Origin: Candidatus Acinetobacter avistercoris
GTDB taxonomy: Bacteria > Pseudomonadota > Gammaproteobacteria > Pseudomonadales > Moraxellaceae
Direction: 5' to 3'
NCBI GenBank assembly: GCA_018883945.1
Contig: JAHLFF010000116.1
Span: 1-64,000 of the forward strand
Length of the DNA stretch: 64,000 nucleotides
Under the pieces are notes generated by a model. It did not search any database. It was given only the letters and a program-made list of their open reading frames with translations, and had not been told where the DNA came from. Shown in pieces: positions 1 through 9,956 of the stretch. Each line of letters opens with the position of its first letter. The stretch's first letter is position 1. Position numbers and translations under genes: made by a program.

Positions 1-1
1 C

Positions 2-79
2 AATGAAATCCATGCACGTATAGCCGTGTTAAATAAATTTACAGAATTAGGTCGCCCTCACACCCAAGTTGTCACTTAA
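2..79 (+). CDS. C-terminal end of an unidentified gene cut by the window edge
   Basis: An open frame enters from the left edge and ends at TAA 77-79, giving 25 final codons (NEIHARIAVLNKFTELGRPH followed by TQVVT). The codons look like normal coding sequence for this genome, so I read it as the 3' end of a plus-strand gene. The piece is too short to assign a family. It converges on the HEPN-like gene, whose stop lies about 20 bases away. Confidence 0.5.
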   Translation, partial: NEIHARIAVLNKFTELGRPHTQVVT

Positions 80-100
80 ATTTGTGCAGCTTAGGAAAGA

Positions 101-1201
101 TCAGTCTTTAAAATCTTTATGCAACAAAGCCGTTTTAATCATATATCTTTTTGCTAGATCAAATTCCTCTCTTAATACTGCTGCACATAACTGATAAGAG
201 TCTTTACATGCAGACCAATCTTCAGCATCAAGTATTTGATTAAAATTTCTATTACTGAATTTATACGATATAGATTTATTTATTACAAAAACTAGCCTTT
301 GACTTTCAGAACTCCATTTTTTTAATACATCACAGGCAAAGTCTAATAATATGGATGCTAATTCATATTCTTCATTAACTAATAACTCATAAGTTAAATT
401 ACTTAAACTGTCATCTGCCTTTTCTAAATCTTTAGGAAATTGTTTTCTCCATAAAACTTGAGTTAATTTCACTGGGATTTCATAAAGTGTTCTATAAACA
501 ATATTTATATATTTTTTATCTGCGCGAAGTTTTTTACCTGCCTCAGATTCTTTATCTAAATCAAATTTAGCATCACGACATTTTTTAATATATTGCTCGG
601 AAATTATACCGTTGCAGTGTACAAAAAGATTTCTTCTTTCTGTTAATTCTATAAATTGTGGCCATGATTTTAAACCAGTTTTTAACGGTAGGTTATATTT
701 ATTTTCCATCCAATCAAACTGTTTAGAATGACTATCTCTTAATAGATTTTCAATTTCATGACTGATAATTTTATCGCGAGCTTCTTCAATACTATTTAAT
801 GTGCTTAACTCTTCAAATGTTATTGTCTTTTGATCGGCTTTAAGTAATTCTGGTTTTTGTTTCAGTATATATTTATTTAGTTGTCCTAAAAATGAGTCAT
901 ATTCTGAAACAAAAGTAACCAAAAAAGATTTTGGTAATATCTCTAGTGCAAGTTGAGATTGTTTTCTTTTAGTACTTAACCGATGTATTGAACGAGCATG
1001 TTTGAAACTAATCTTAAATCCGGCATCTCCATTTTCATCTGTAAAAGGTTGTCCACATTCTTCAAGTTGTTGATTGAATTTTTTATTTGTACTTATAAAA
1101 TTTTCAATTACAGAATGAATCTGAGAGGGAATAATTTCATTTAAAGCCACAATCTTGTGAAGATAGTCATCAAGTATGTTGTGAAGTTCGTTATTTTCCA
1201 T
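101..1201 (-). CDS. HEPN-like domain protein, probable RNase-type accessory gene
   Basis: A 366-residue soluble protein that I do not recognise by name. Residues 185-200 read ELTERRNLFVHCNGII, with R190 and H195 forming the R-x4-H motif of HEPN domains, set in the usual 'ERRN-x-x-VH-x-x-G' context of large HEPN families (RiboL-PSP-like). HEPN proteins are commonly metal-independent RNases in toxin-antitoxin, abortive infection and RNA-processing systems. The remainder is helical, and residues 225-366 could be TPR-like. There is no signal peptide or membrane segment. The gene is AT-rich compared with metH, stands alone downstream of the metH terminator, and has no antitoxin partner beside it. 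The HEPN fold is inferred from the motif; the biological role is unknown. Confidence 0.6.
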   Translation of the reverse strand: MENNELHNILDDYLHKIVALNEIIPSQIHSVIENFISTNKKFNQQLEECGQPFTDENGDAGFKISFKHARSIHRLSTKRKQSQLALEILPKSFLVTFVSEYDSFLGQLNKYILKQKPELLKADQKTITFEELSTLNSIEEARDKIISHEIENLLRDSHSKQFDWMENKYNLPLKTGLKSWPQFIELTERRNLFVHCNGIISEQYIKKCRDAKFDLDKESEAGKKLRADKKYINIVYRTLYEIPVKLTQVLWRKQFPKDLEKADDSLSNLTYELLVNEEYELASILLDFACDVLKKWSSESQRLVFVINKSISYKFSNRNFNQILDAEDWSACKDSYQLCAAVLREEFDLAKRYMIKTALLHKDFKD

Positions 1202-1239
1202 TTAGATTTTTTTGAATATTGAAGTAATTAATATTATAT

Positions 1240-1270
1240 AAAAAATCCCCACTCTCGAGGGGATTTTTTT
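1240..1270 (-). terminator. Terminator after metH
   Basis: An inverted repeat AAAAATCCCC / GGGGATTTTT with a short loop has T-runs on both sides, so it can act in either direction. It lies about 50 bases past the metH stop in the metH reading direction and ahead of the HEPN-like gene, separating the two transcripts. Confidence 0.8.
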
Positions 1271-1292
1271 ATTCAATAGGAATAGATTCTTC

Positions 1293-1311
1293 CCCCCTTT
1301 AATAAAGGGGG
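1293..1311. repeat. Small palindromic intergenic repeat next to metH
   Basis: CCCCCTTTAATAAAGGGGG is a perfect hairpin followed by GCTAGGGGGAT. It is not followed by a U-run. It resembles short dispersed palindromes elsewhere in the window (37090-37106 and 52594-52614). Confidence 0.5.
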
Positions 1312-1321
1312 CTAGGGGGAT

Positions 1322-4300
1322 TTAAACAATAGAATCATCCAAATTCGGCGCTAACCAACGCTTCGCCTCATCCAAAGTCCAACCTTTACGCTTCGCATAA
1401 TCTTCCAACTGATCGCCAGAGATTTTACCTACATTAAAGTATTCAGTTTCAGGATTTGCATAATAGAAACCACTGACAGAAGAAGGCGGCCACATAGCAA
1501 AACTAGAAGTGAGGTATGTGCCCATTTTCTCAGTCGTACCGAGCCAATCAAACAATGCCACTTTTTCTGAATGCTCAGGACAAGCAGGGTAGCCCGGTGC
1601 AGGACGAATCCCGACATATTTCTCTTTAATCAATTCTTCATTGCTTAAAGACTCATTGGCTTGATAACCCCAGAACTCTTTACGAATACGCTCGTGTAAA
1701 TGCTCAGCCAACGCTTCAGCAAAACGGTCACCCAATGCTTGCGCCATAATTGCGGAGTAATCATCACCCTTGGCTTTATATTCGTGAGACAACTCTTCTG
1801 CACCAAAGATCGAAACAGTAAAGCCACCCAAATAATCCTGTGCAACGTCTTGAGGCGCTACAAAGTCAGCCAATGAGTAGTTGGATTTACCCGTCACTTT
1901 GTCAGACTGCTGACGCAAATGTTCAAATGTATGCGTCACTTGCCCCGCTTCATCTGAGACAGAAACAGTATCTGCACCAGTACGGTTTGCAGGGTATAGG
2001 CTAAACGTAGCACGTGCGTCATAACGTTTATTTTCAATAATGTCTTTCAACATGATTTGTGCTTGTTCAAACAAATCTCTTGCTGCTTCACCGACCACGT
2101 CATCTTGTAAGATTTTTGGATATTTACCTGCCAAGCTCCAAGAGATGAAGAATGGTGTCCAGTCAAAATATTCAACCAAGGTTTCAAGCGGGTAGTTTGT
2201 AAAAGTTTGCGAGCCTATGAAATTCGGTTTGATTGGTGCATTTTGAGTGAAATCGATTTTAAAACCATTTTCAACAGATTCAGCATATGACAACTTCGCT
2301 GCTTTCGGTTGTTTGTTGGCTAAGCGAATACGAATTTTTTCATAATCCGCTGCATAGTCTGCCAATAGTTTTGGCTTCATTTCAGCAGAAAGCAATTGCG
2401 TTGCAACACCCACGGCACGTGAGGCATCGGCAGTATAAAGCACACCGTCATTATGATATTGCGGTGAAATTTTTACTGCTGTATGTGCTTTAGACGTCGT
2501 CGCACCACCAATCATCAATGGAATTTTAAAGCCTTTACGTTGCATTTCTTTAGCAACAAATACCATTTCATCGAGTGATGGTGTGATTAAGCCCGACAAA
2601 CCAATGATATCAACTTTTTCATCAATCGCAGTTTGTAGAATTTTCTCACACGGCACCATCACGCCAAGGTCAACAATGTCATAGCCATTACAACCTAAAA
2701 CTACACCAACAATATTTTTACCAATATCGTGTACATCGCCTTTTACGGTCGCAAGTAAGATTTTACCTTTAGCTTGTGCTTGAGTTTTCTCTGCTTCAAT
2801 GTACGGGTTCAACCAAGCTACAGCTTGTTTCATCACGCGTGCAGATTTCACCACTTGCGGTAAGAACATTTTACCCGAACCGAACAGGTCACCAACCACG
2901 TTCATGCCTTGCATGAGCGGGCCTTCAATCACATCCAGAGGACGGGTTGATTGTAAACGTGCTTCTTCAGTATCGACATCAATATAAGTGGTGATCCCTT
3001 TGACCAACGCATACTCAAGACGTTTTTCAACGCTTTGCTCACGCCATTCTAAGTTTTCAGCTTCACGTTGAGCACCGGCCTTACCACGATATTCTTCTGC
3101 AACTTCAAGCAATCTTTCAGTGGCATCTTGCAATGACTCACCTTGGTTCTGGTTGCGAACCACATCTTCAACTGCATCTTTCAAGTTTTTTGGAATATCG
3201 TCATAAATCGCAAGCTGACCTGCGTTAACGATACCCATCGTCAAACCTTGTTGAATCGCATAGTACAAGAACACCGCATGAATCGCTTCACGAACAGGTT
3301 CATTGCCACGGAAAGAGAAGGATACGTTTGAGATACCACCAGAAATCATGGCATTCGGTAGGTTTTGTTTAATCCAACCTGTTGCTTCAATAAAATCAAC
3401 AGCGTAGTTATTATGTTCTTCAATCCCTGTCGCAATCGCGAATACGTTCGGGTCAAAAATAATATCTTCAGAAGGGAAGCCAATTTCATTGACTAAAACG
3501 TCATATGAACGCTTACAGATTTCTTTCTTACGTGCAGCCGTATCTGCCTGACCATCCTCATCAAATGCCATAACAATAACAGCAGCACCGTATTGACGAC
3601 ATAGACGTGCGCGCTCTACAAATTCGTCATAACCTTCTTTCAATGAAATCGAGTTAACAACGGCCTTACCTTGAACGCATTTTAAACCAGCTTCAATAAT
3701 TTCCCATTTTGAAGAATCCAGCATAATCGGAACACGAGAAATGTCAGGCTCAGATGCGATTAAGTTTAAAAACTTAACCATCGCACCTTGAGAATCCAGC
3801 ATGCCTTCATCCATATTGATATCGATGATTTGTGCACCGCCTTCAACCTGATGACGTGCAACGTCTAAGGCTTCAGTGAAGTTTTCTTCTTTAATTAAAC
3901 GTAGGAATTTTTTAGAACCTGTGACGTTGGTTCGTTCGCCGACGTTTACAAAGAGTGAATCTTTAGTAATGTTAAATGGTTCTAAGCCTGATAGACGACA
4001 CGCAGGCGCAATTTCAGGGACTTGGCGTGGTGGAATATCTTTAATCGCATTGTAGATCGCACGGATATGATCCGGTGTTGTACCACAGCAGCCACCAGTA
4101 ATATTAATCAAGCCGCTTTCTGCAAACTCTTTAATGAAGGCAGCTGTTTCTTCTGGTGTTTCATCATAACCACCGAATGCATTCGGTAAACCCGCATTGG
4201 GGTGAGCAGAAACAAAAGTATCTGCAACATCAGAAATGGTTTTGACGTGTGGACGCATGGCATCTGCACCCAAGGCACAGTTAAAACCAATCGACAATAA

Positions 4301-5011
4301 ATCGCCGTGGCGCACAGAGTTCCAAAATGCTTCAGGCGTTTGCCCAGTCAATGTACGACCAGAAGCATCGGTAATCGTGCCTGAAATCATCAATGGCAAT
4401 TCATAGCCAATTTCTTTGAAGACTTCTTTGACCGCAAAAATCGCGGCTTTACAGTTCAAGGTATCAAATACAGTTTCAATCAGCAGAATATCTACACCAC
4501 CTTCAATTAAGGCATGCGCAGCTTCAATATAATTGACTTTGAGTTCATCAAAGTGAATGTTACGAAATGCAGGATCATTCACATTCGGTGAAATAGAACA
4601 GGTACGCGAAGTCGGTCCAAGTACACCTGCCACAAAACGAGGTTTCTCTGGCGTTGAATATTTCAAACATGCCGCTTTTGCAATACGTGCTGCTTCACGG
4701 TTGATTTCAGGAACCAAATCTTCCATATGGTAATCAGACATCGAAACGCGTGTGCCGTTAAAGCTGTTGGTTTCAATAATGTCCGCACCCGCTTCTAAAT
4801 AAGCTTCGTGAATGCCTTGAATAATTTGGGGTTGGCTAAGTACCAATAAGTCATTGTTGCCTTTTAGATCTGATGCCCAGTCTGCGAAACGTTCTCCACG
4901 ATAATCAGCTTCTTCTAATTTGTGTCGCTGGATCATCGTGCCCATCGCACCATCGATGATCAGAATACGTTGAGCAAGAAGTGCTTTTAATGTAGCGAGG
5001 GTAGACATCAA
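1322..5011 (-). CDS. metH: Cobalamin-dependent methionine synthase MetH
   Basis: This 1229-residue enzyme transfers a methyl group from methyltetrahydrofolate through cobalamin to homocysteine, making methionine in the cytoplasm. All four expected modules are visible: an N-terminal homocysteine-binding barrel with the zinc motif [11 protein letters not shown] near residue 310; a pterin-binding barrel (about 360-620, starting [13 protein letters not shown]); the B12 cap and Rossmann domain with [11 protein letters not shown] (the D-x-H-x-x-G base-off ligand motif); and the C-terminal AdoMet reactivation domain ([15 protein letters not shown]). Length matches the E. coli enzyme. It is divergent from pit across 465 bp, in which I recognise no riboswitch. 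The second Met could also be used as the start. Confidence 0.98.
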   Translation of the reverse strand: MMSTLATLKALLAQRILIIDGAMGTMIQRHKLEEADYRGERFADWASDLKGNNDLLVLSQPQIIQGIHEAYLEAGADIIETNSFNGTRVSMSDYHMEDLVPEINREAARIAKAACLKYSTPEKPRFVAGVLGPTSRTCSISPNVNDPAFRNIHFDELKVNYIEAAHALIEGGVDILLIETVFDTLNCKAAIFAVKEVFKEIGYELPLMISGTITDASGRTLTGQTPEAFWNSVRHGDLLSIGFNCALGADAMRPHVKTISDVADTFVSAHPNAGLPNAFGGYDETPEETAAFIKEFAESGLINITGGCCGTTPDHIRAIYNAIKDIPPRQVPEIAPACRLSGLEPFNITKDSLFVNVGERTNVTGSKKFLRLIKEENFTEALDVARHQVEGGAQIIDINMDEGMLDSQGAMVKFLNLIASEPDISRVPIMLDSSKWEIIEAGLKCVQGKAVVNSISLKEGYDEFVERARLCRQYGAAVIVMAFDEDGQADTAARKKEICKRSYDVLVNEIGFPSEDIIFDPNVFAIATGIEEHNNYAVDFIEATGWIKQNLPNAMISGGISNVSFSFRGNEPVREAIHAVFLYYAIQQGLTMGIVNAGQLAIYDDIPKNLKDAVEDVVRNQNQGESLQDATERLLEVAEEYRGKAGAQREAENLEWREQSVEKRLEYALVKGITTYIDVDTEEARLQSTRPLDVIEGPLMQGMNVVGDLFGSGKMFLPQVVKSARVMKQAVAWLNPYIEAEKTQAQAKGKILLATVKGDVHDIGKNIVGVVLGCNGYDIVDLGVMVPCEKILQTAIDEKVDIIGLSGLITPSLDEMVFVAKEMQRKGFKIPLMIGGATTSKAHTAVKISPQYHNDGVLYTADASRAVGVATQLLSAEMKPKLLADYAADYEKIRIRLANKQPKAAKLSYAESVENGFKIDFTQNAPIKPNFIGSQTFTNYPLETLVEYFDWTPFFISWSLAGKYPKILQDDVVGEAARDLFEQAQIMLKDIIENKRYDARATFSLYPANRTGADTVSVSDEAGQVTHTFEHLRQQSDKVTGKSNYSLADFVAPQDVAQDYLGGFTVSIFGAEELSHEYKAKGDDYSAIMAQALGDRFAEALAEHLHERIRKEFWGYQANESLSNEELIKEKYVGIRPAPGYPACPEHSEKVALFDWLGTTEKMGTYLTSSFAMWPPSSVSGFYYANPETEYFNVGKISGDQLEDYAKRKGWTLDEAKRWLAPNLDDSIV

Positions 5012-5476
5012 TGACTCTCTCTAAATATTTAGCTTAATAAAGGTGCGTTATTTTAACAGATATTGCGCAGCATGCAGCGCAAATAAACATCTTCATGGGC
5101 ATAACTCATGCTATTTAGCGTGTTTAATCGCCATTTTTATGAAATTTGAAATATTCAAATTAAATTTATGTTTTTATTCATAACTTTGTCATATTTTTCG
5201 AGCAAAATAATTTCATTAGAATTTGTGATGAAATATTTGAGAAATGTTACAGAATTATTTCATTTATATTGTTCAGCGAGTTTTCTAAATTTTAAAAAAG
5301 GATAATTTATTAAGTAATTGAATTATATTAGCTAAAACTAAAAAAAAATTGGTCTTTTGATCAGAAAATCAAAATAAAGCCTCAAATAGATGCTTTGTAT
5401 GGCAGCGTCTTGTCATATAATTGTAATAATTAAACTAAACAATAAGGGGATATTCTTATCCTCTTTGCCTGCTTGC
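5012..5476. other. Divergent promoter region between metH and pit
   Basis: An AT-rich, gene-free stretch that must hold the promoters of both flanking genes. It contains a short inverted repeat TTGCGC/GCGCAA (5063-5082) near metH and a Pho-box-like site (5175-5193). I see no cobalamin or SAM/SAH riboswitch fold. Confidence 0.6.
5175..5193 (+). promoter_or_regulatory. Possible PhoB (Pho) box upstream of pit
   Basis: TATTCATAACTTTGTCAT matches the textbook Pho box (two CTGTCAT repeats spaced 11 bp apart) at 13 of 18 positions, with TTCATA and GTCATA exactly 11 bp apart. It lies about 285 bp ahead of the chosen pit start. The prediction is by eye; PhoB control of this transporter is inferred. 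Confidence 0.4.
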
Positions 5477-7093
5477 ATGAATTCTAACCCATCTCCAGAT
5501 TCAGAACTACATTCGGCGCAAGTCTCGTCGACTAACGTTCATGTGCCGACACCGAAATTTTTTATGCCGGTGTTTTTAACACTGATTATTTCCACACTCA
5601 TTTATATTGGCTTCCAATTGGTGGCTGATTTATCTCTTGTTCCATCATTAAGTTTGTATGCAGTGGTTTTGCTGGCGACAGCATTATTCCTAGCATTGGG
5701 TTTCGAGTTTGTAAATGGTTTCCATGACACAGCCAATGCCGTTGCAACCGTAATTTATACCAATGCCTTATCCGCACCCGTGGCGGTGATGTGGTGTGGC
5801 TTTTGTAATTTCTTAGGGGTAATGGTCGCAAGTGGTGCAGTCGCTTACGGCATTATCGCATTACTCCCTGTTGAATTGATTATGAATGTCGGTTCAGGCG
5901 CTGGTTTTGCCATGGTATTTGCTATGCTGATCGCTGCGATTACGTGGAACTTAGGGACTTGGTTCTTTGGTATTCCTGCTTCAAGTTCGCATACTTTAAT
6001 CGGTTCGATTTTAGGTGTGGGCATCATGAACTACATTCTTAACGCTGGAAGCGGTGCGAGTGGTGTTGATATGGAGCAGGTTTTAAAAGTAGGTAAAGCA
6101 TTATTATTCTCGCCATTGATCGGTTTTGCTTTTGCAGCTGTATTGTTCTTGTTGGTGAAAAAAATCTTCAAGAAACAAGTTGAGCTGTTTCAGCCACCTG
6201 AAGGGAATAAACCACCACCGCCATTGATTCGTGCAATTTTGATTTTCACCTGTACAGGTGTAAGTTTTGCGCATGGTTCAAATGATGGTCAAAAAGGAAT
6301 GGGCTTAATTATGCTTATTCTGATTGGTTGTGTGCCTTTGGCTTATTCTTTAAATAAGAATCTAGACGAGAAACATCTTCAGTCTTTTGAGCAATTATCA
6401 GCTCAAACGGCGAGTGTTATTTATCCGAATCATGCTGATATTCCGGATGCTGAAGCACGTGAAGTATTGACACAGTATATTCAAACCAAAGAAATTACGC
6501 CTGCTGTCGTGCCTGCATTGGCGAGCATGACAGATCACTTGGGTGATCGTGTAAGTGTTCATGGTTCATTGAAAAATATTCCAGAAGTTGAAGTCTCTTC
6601 TTTACGTAATGATATGTATTTAAGTTCAACTGCGTTTAAGCGTTTGGATAAAGCTGAAGCTTTACCTGCGATGACAGTTGCACAAGAAAAAGTGGTCGAT
6701 GACTACCGCGATAATATGGATTCATTTCTTCAATATATTCCAACTTGGGTAAAAGTTGCTGTAGCACTTGCACTGGGTCTAGGAACAATGGTGGGTTGGA
6801 AACGTATTGTTGTGACTGTAGGTGAGCGTATTGGTAAGCAACACATGACTTATGGTCAAGGGATGTCTGCGGAACTCGTTGCAATGACGACGATTGCTGC
6901 TGCTGATGGTTTTGGTATGCCAGTGTCGACGACGCATGTATTGAACAGTGCTGTTGCAGGTACGATGGTTGCCAATAAATCTGGTTTGAATTTCCAGATG
7001 GTTCGTACGATTCTATCTGCATGGATCTTCACCTTACCAGCAACGATCTGTTTATCAGGTGGTTTATTCTGGTTGTTCTTAAAAGTATTTTAA
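5477..7093 (+). CDS. pit: Inorganic phosphate transporter, Pit/PHO4 family
   Basis: An inner-membrane, ion-coupled phosphate permease. The family's duplicated signature is present: GFEFVNGFHDTANAVATV near the N terminus and FAHGSNDGQKGMG in the middle, plus the C-terminal AADGFGMPVSTTHVLNSAVAG. Around ten hydrophobic segments flank a large hydrophilic loop (roughly residues 290-440). The open frame goes back to ATG 5390, but the extra 29 residues are unlike a Pit N terminus, so I start at ATG 5477 (538 residues). There is no clear Shine-Dalgarno at normal distance from it: AAGGGGA lies about 27 bases upstream, leaving TTG 5465 as an alternative. A strong terminator follows directly. Confidence 0.93.
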   Translation: MNSNPSPDSELHSAQVSSTNVHVPTPKFFMPVFLTLIISTLIYIGFQLVADLSLVPSLSLYAVVLLATALFLALGFEFVNGFHDTANAVATVIYTNALSAPVAVMWCGFCNFLGVMVASGAVAYGIIALLPVELIMNVGSGAGFAMVFAMLIAAITWNLGTWFFGIPASSSHTLIGSILGVGIMNYILNAGSGASGVDMEQVLKVGKALLFSPLIGFAFAAVLFLLVKKIFKKQVELFQPPEGNKPPPPLIRAILIFTCTGVSFAHGSNDGQKGMGLIMLILIGCVPLAYSLNKNLDEKHLQSFEQLSAQTASVIYPNHADIPDAEAREVLTQYIQTKEITPAVVPALASMTDHLGDRVSVHGSLKNIPEVEVSSLRNDMYLSSTAFKRLDKAEALPAMTVAQEKVVDDYRDNMDSFLQYIPTWVKVAVALALGLGTMVGWKRIVVTVGERIGKQHMTYGQGMSAELVAMTTIAAADGFGMPVSTTHVLNSAVAGTMVANKSGLNFQMVRTILSAWIFTLPATICLSGGLFWLFLKVF

Positions 7094-7107
7094 GCGCATG
7101 GTGAATT

Positions 7108-7139
7108 AAAAAAACGCTGCAATTGCAGCGTTTTTTTTG
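7108..7139 (+). terminator. Terminator after pit
   Basis: AACGCTGCAATTGCAGCGTT is a perfect inverted repeat followed by eight T residues, 15 bases past the pit stop. Confidence 0.9.
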
Positions 7140-7221
7140 TTTTGAATTTTGAGTTAATTGACTCTAATTAAGCATGATCTCGATCTTTATATGGCTTAGA
7201 TAATAGAGGCATTAACAAGGA

Positions 7222-8772
7222 TCATGATTTCTTAATTAAACTCAAAATTTTCTTTAGGGGCAATTTTTCTTCTGCAAAACCGTATAAGGCAGCAAAGGGA
7301 AGTGCAGTGCGCGCAAGATAAGCCACACGCCATAATCCGCCATGATTTGCTCCTTCCATCATCAACTCTAAAGGATGGTCCATAACACGTTCTGGATTGG
7401 CAATCGACTCAGGATTACGCAGGTCGTGAATCCATAGCGCAGCCATGATCGCATTGGTGGTTTCAGGTTCAAATGCTTCAACACCAAACAAACTCGCACC
7501 ATTAAATGCGGCTTTCAATAATGGATTTTTTGTGACTGAACGTGTGGTGGTCGATGGCGCGATATTGATACTTACATGCTGTCCTTGATGACGTGCCAAC
7601 GTTGCACGCCACTGCTGTATACGCTTAGCCAAGGCATAGTTTGGGCCTTGCTCGACCACTAAACAATCTGCAATACCATAAGGTTTTCCTTCCTGAGAAG
7701 GGACTGGGCAATGTAAATTCTTTCGGAAAAAATACTTTAGACTGATTGCTTCGATGCTTTGACTGATTAATTTTTCAGAACGAGAACGCGCTTTGAAATT
7801 TTCTTCAGAAGCCTCGATCACTTCGAATGGAACAGCATATACATCCGTTGGCGTACACATATACATCAGGCTTGAGTCAGGTTTATGCTGACTGACATAT
7901 TGCATAATACTGTCCATCGCCATAGATACTCGCACGTGTTTTTCACCATCTAAATAGGCGATTGCAGCGAGATCGAGCGCATGATTTTGCTTCATTAACC
8001 ACTGTGCAATTTCAGGTGTTTGCGTAAGTAAATTGGCACCTAATTTTTCTTTTAAATGTGTTGAAGCAAGACTATTGTCAATTTTTTCCAGTGATGGTGC
8101 AATGAGTGTTGCATTGCCATTTTTAATTGTGGTTAATATTTTATCCCAAACATTTGGATTTGGCAGATCGAGCGCAATGATATTGGCTTTCCATTTGGCT
8201 AACCATGTTAATGGTCCCGCTTCAGAGCCTGCACCAAATAACACCATAGTACGGTCTGAAAGATCAAACCATTCAGGGTGCGCAATCACAGTTTTTAACG
8301 CATCTGCATGACTCGCTTCAATAATTCCGTTATCTAGCCAGCTTTGGATTTGCTCAACTAAAGCCTGACCTTGCAGACGTTGACCTTTATAAGGAACATA
8401 CCACTCTGGAGCTGCTTCACTTTCTCCTTTTAACTTCACACTATGTAATGGCGTTAATGGCAAATCCATCATGTCTTTCAATGCATATTTCTTATCGTTG
8501 CGATAAAACTCAAAGGTTTGGTGTGCTTTATCCAAACCATGTTGAGCGATCGCAATCGCGTGTTCAGGATTGGCGATACCATTTTCAACCAAGGCTTTAA
8601 AATGAACAGGATAGTTTTTCCGCCAATTTTTTTCATGAAGTACGTTCAAGGATGCTTGATGATTTACGGTAGACAAGGCCTCAGCCAAAATAGCTTGTCC
8701 TGTTTTAGAGCTACTTGGCTTATGCGTATGAGGAAGACTGGGAAATTGAAGACCCTCTAAATGATTAGACAT
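7222..8772 (-). CDS. Conserved protein of unknown function with a nucleotide-binding-like motif
   Basis: A 516-residue protein starting at ATG 8772, where TTGAGAG sits about 8 bases upstream. The frame opens at 8916, but the first 48 codons read like non-coding sequence. I do not recognise the family. Around residues 165-195 it has RTMVLFGAGSEAGPLTWLAK followed by NIIALDLPNPNVW, which looks like the first strand, glycine loop and second strand of a Rossmann-type dinucleotide or SAM fold, so an oxidoreductase is possible. There is no signal peptide; a mildly hydrophobic C terminus (ALPFAALYGFAEEKL) may touch the membrane. It stands alone between the pit terminator and the FGE gene. Confidence 0.75.
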   Translation of the reverse strand: MSNHLEGLQFPSLPHTHKPSSSKTGQAILAEALSTVNHQASLNVLHEKNWRKNYPVHFKALVENGIANPEHAIAIAQHGLDKAHQTFEFYRNDKKYALKDMMDLPLTPLHSVKLKGESEAAPEWYVPYKGQRLQGQALVEQIQSWLDNGIIEASHADALKTVIAHPEWFDLSDRTMVLFGAGSEAGPLTWLAKWKANIIALDLPNPNVWDKILTTIKNGNATLIAPSLEKIDNSLASTHLKEKLGANLLTQTPEIAQWLMKQNHALDLAAIAYLDGEKHVRVSMAMDSIMQYVSQHKPDSSLMYMCTPTDVYAVPFEVIEASEENFKARSRSEKLISQSIEAISLKYFFRKNLHCPVPSQEGKPYGIADCLVVEQGPNYALAKRIQQWRATLARHQGQHVSINIAPSTTTRSVTKNPLLKAAFNGASLFGVEAFEPETTNAIMAALWIHDLRNPESIANPERVMDHPLELMMEGANHGGLWRVAYLARTALPFAALYGFAEEKLPLKKILSLIKKS

Positions 8773-8936
8773 GCAAAAACTCTCAAGATTGATCATCATT
8801 AATATATAGATGTATACATTATCGATGCCAAGTTCAGATTTGTGCTGACATTTACTACCAGAATTGTAGGTTCCTGCAACAATGAAAATGCATAGCCAGT
8901 TCTCAATTTTTCTCAAATTGCATTGAGAATAATGGT

Positions 8937-9956
8937 TTATGGTCTCAAAACGGTACGGAATCCTACGTGGCTGGTGGCTAAATCTAATTCTTGTGGATGT
9001 CGGCTACTACTTCTATAACGGGCACAGTAATCATTTGCGCATAAATAAGAGCCGCCTTTAATCACAAAATTTTGAGGCTTGTTTTGCTGTTGTCGTAAGG
9101 ATTGATAATTCCCCATATGTTGATCATGTGCGCCTTGATAAATTGAACTGGTCCATTCCCAAACATTTCCAATTTGATCGTATAAACCAAATACATTGGG
9201 CGGGAAACATCCAACAGGCGCAACACTTTCAAATTGATCTTGTTTGGTATTCTTAAATGGAAATTCACCTTGCCAGTAGTTTGCGAGTGGACGGTGCTGA
9301 TGATCTAAAGGTGCTTGATGTAAAGGAGTATCTTGAGAATCGCCAGCTTTGGCTGCATATTCCCATTCTATTTCTGAGGCTAAATCACGCCCTAACCAAA
9401 GCGCATAATGCTCGGCATCATTTTTAGTCACAAAACGGACAGGCTCGTTGCTTTGTGCGGGAGGTGTTTTGGGTCCATTCGGATAACGCCATGTATATCC
9501 AGATTTGAGCTGCCACCATTGATGTGGTGAAGCTGAGTTTGGACTGAAAACAGCAGCTTGATTTTGCTTCTCTGCATCTGTGACATACTTTGTAGCATCG
9601 ATAAAACTTTGAAATTGAGCCACGGTCACTTCAGTTCGATCTATCCAGAAACCCTTGACTGATCTTTGTTTTTGCCCAAAGTTGATCTCGTCAGGATAAG
9701 CAATATCGGAACCTAAGTTAAAAGAGCCAGAAGGGAGTTGAACCATACCAGCCGTTTTTACATTAAGCCATTTTTCGGGTAAGCCTGAATAATGTTGACA
9801 GTTCGCTAAGCTGCCCAGTTGAATCTCTTTTTCAATGCTGTTCTTGCTTTGCGTGTCATTTTTTATACTTTTATTTGGATCAGTGACATGGTTGCAGCCT
9901 GCTGTGAGCAGACTGCAAACGATGAAGCTGAGGACTTTGGGGGATGAATATTGCAT
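8937..9956 (-). CDS. Formylglycine-generating enzyme (SUMF1/FGE family), exported lipoprotein
   Basis: This enzyme oxidises the active-site Cys of sulfatases to formylglycine using O2. Residues 1-21 form a lipoprotein signal (SLLTAGC, C21). The FGE fold starts at about 70 (GMVQLPSGSFNLGS), continues through GNVWEWTSS (263-271) and ends VGFRTVLRP. The segment GGSYLCANDYC keeps C306 and C311, equivalent to the paired copper-binding cysteines of true FGEs, so this is likely an active FGE and not only an SUMF1-like domain. Its ATG overlaps the stop of the sulfatase gene (TAATG), suggesting translational coupling. Odd point: the lipobox puts it outside the cytoplasm, whereas well-studied bacterial FGEs are cytosolic. 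Confidence 0.9.
   Translation of the reverse strand: MQYSSPKVLSFIVCSLLTAGCNHVTDPNKSIKNDTQSKNSIEKEIQLGSLANCQHYSGLPEKWLNVKTAGMVQLPSGSFNLGSDIAYPDEINFGQKQRSVKGFWIDRTEVTVAQFQSFIDATKYVTDAEKQNQAAVFSPNSASPHQWWQLKSGYTWRYPNGPKTPPAQSNEPVRFVTKNDAEHYALWLGRDLASEIEWEYAAKAGDSQDTPLHQAPLDHQHRPLANYWQGEFPFKNTKQDQFESVAPVGCFPPNVFGLYDQIGNVWEWTSSIYQGAHDQHMGNYQSLRQQQNKPQNFVIKGGSYLCANDYCARYRSSSRHPQELDLATSHVGFRTVLRP

Noticed and set aside
5012..5476. Possible cobalamin or SAH riboswitch before metH
   Set aside because: No conserved B12-box or SAH-riboswitch core was found in the leader; only a small TTGCGC/GCGCAA repeat.
6636..7022. 128-codon minus-strand frame inside pit
   Set aside because: It lies wholly antisense to the conserved C-terminal Pit domain and has no family-like sequence.
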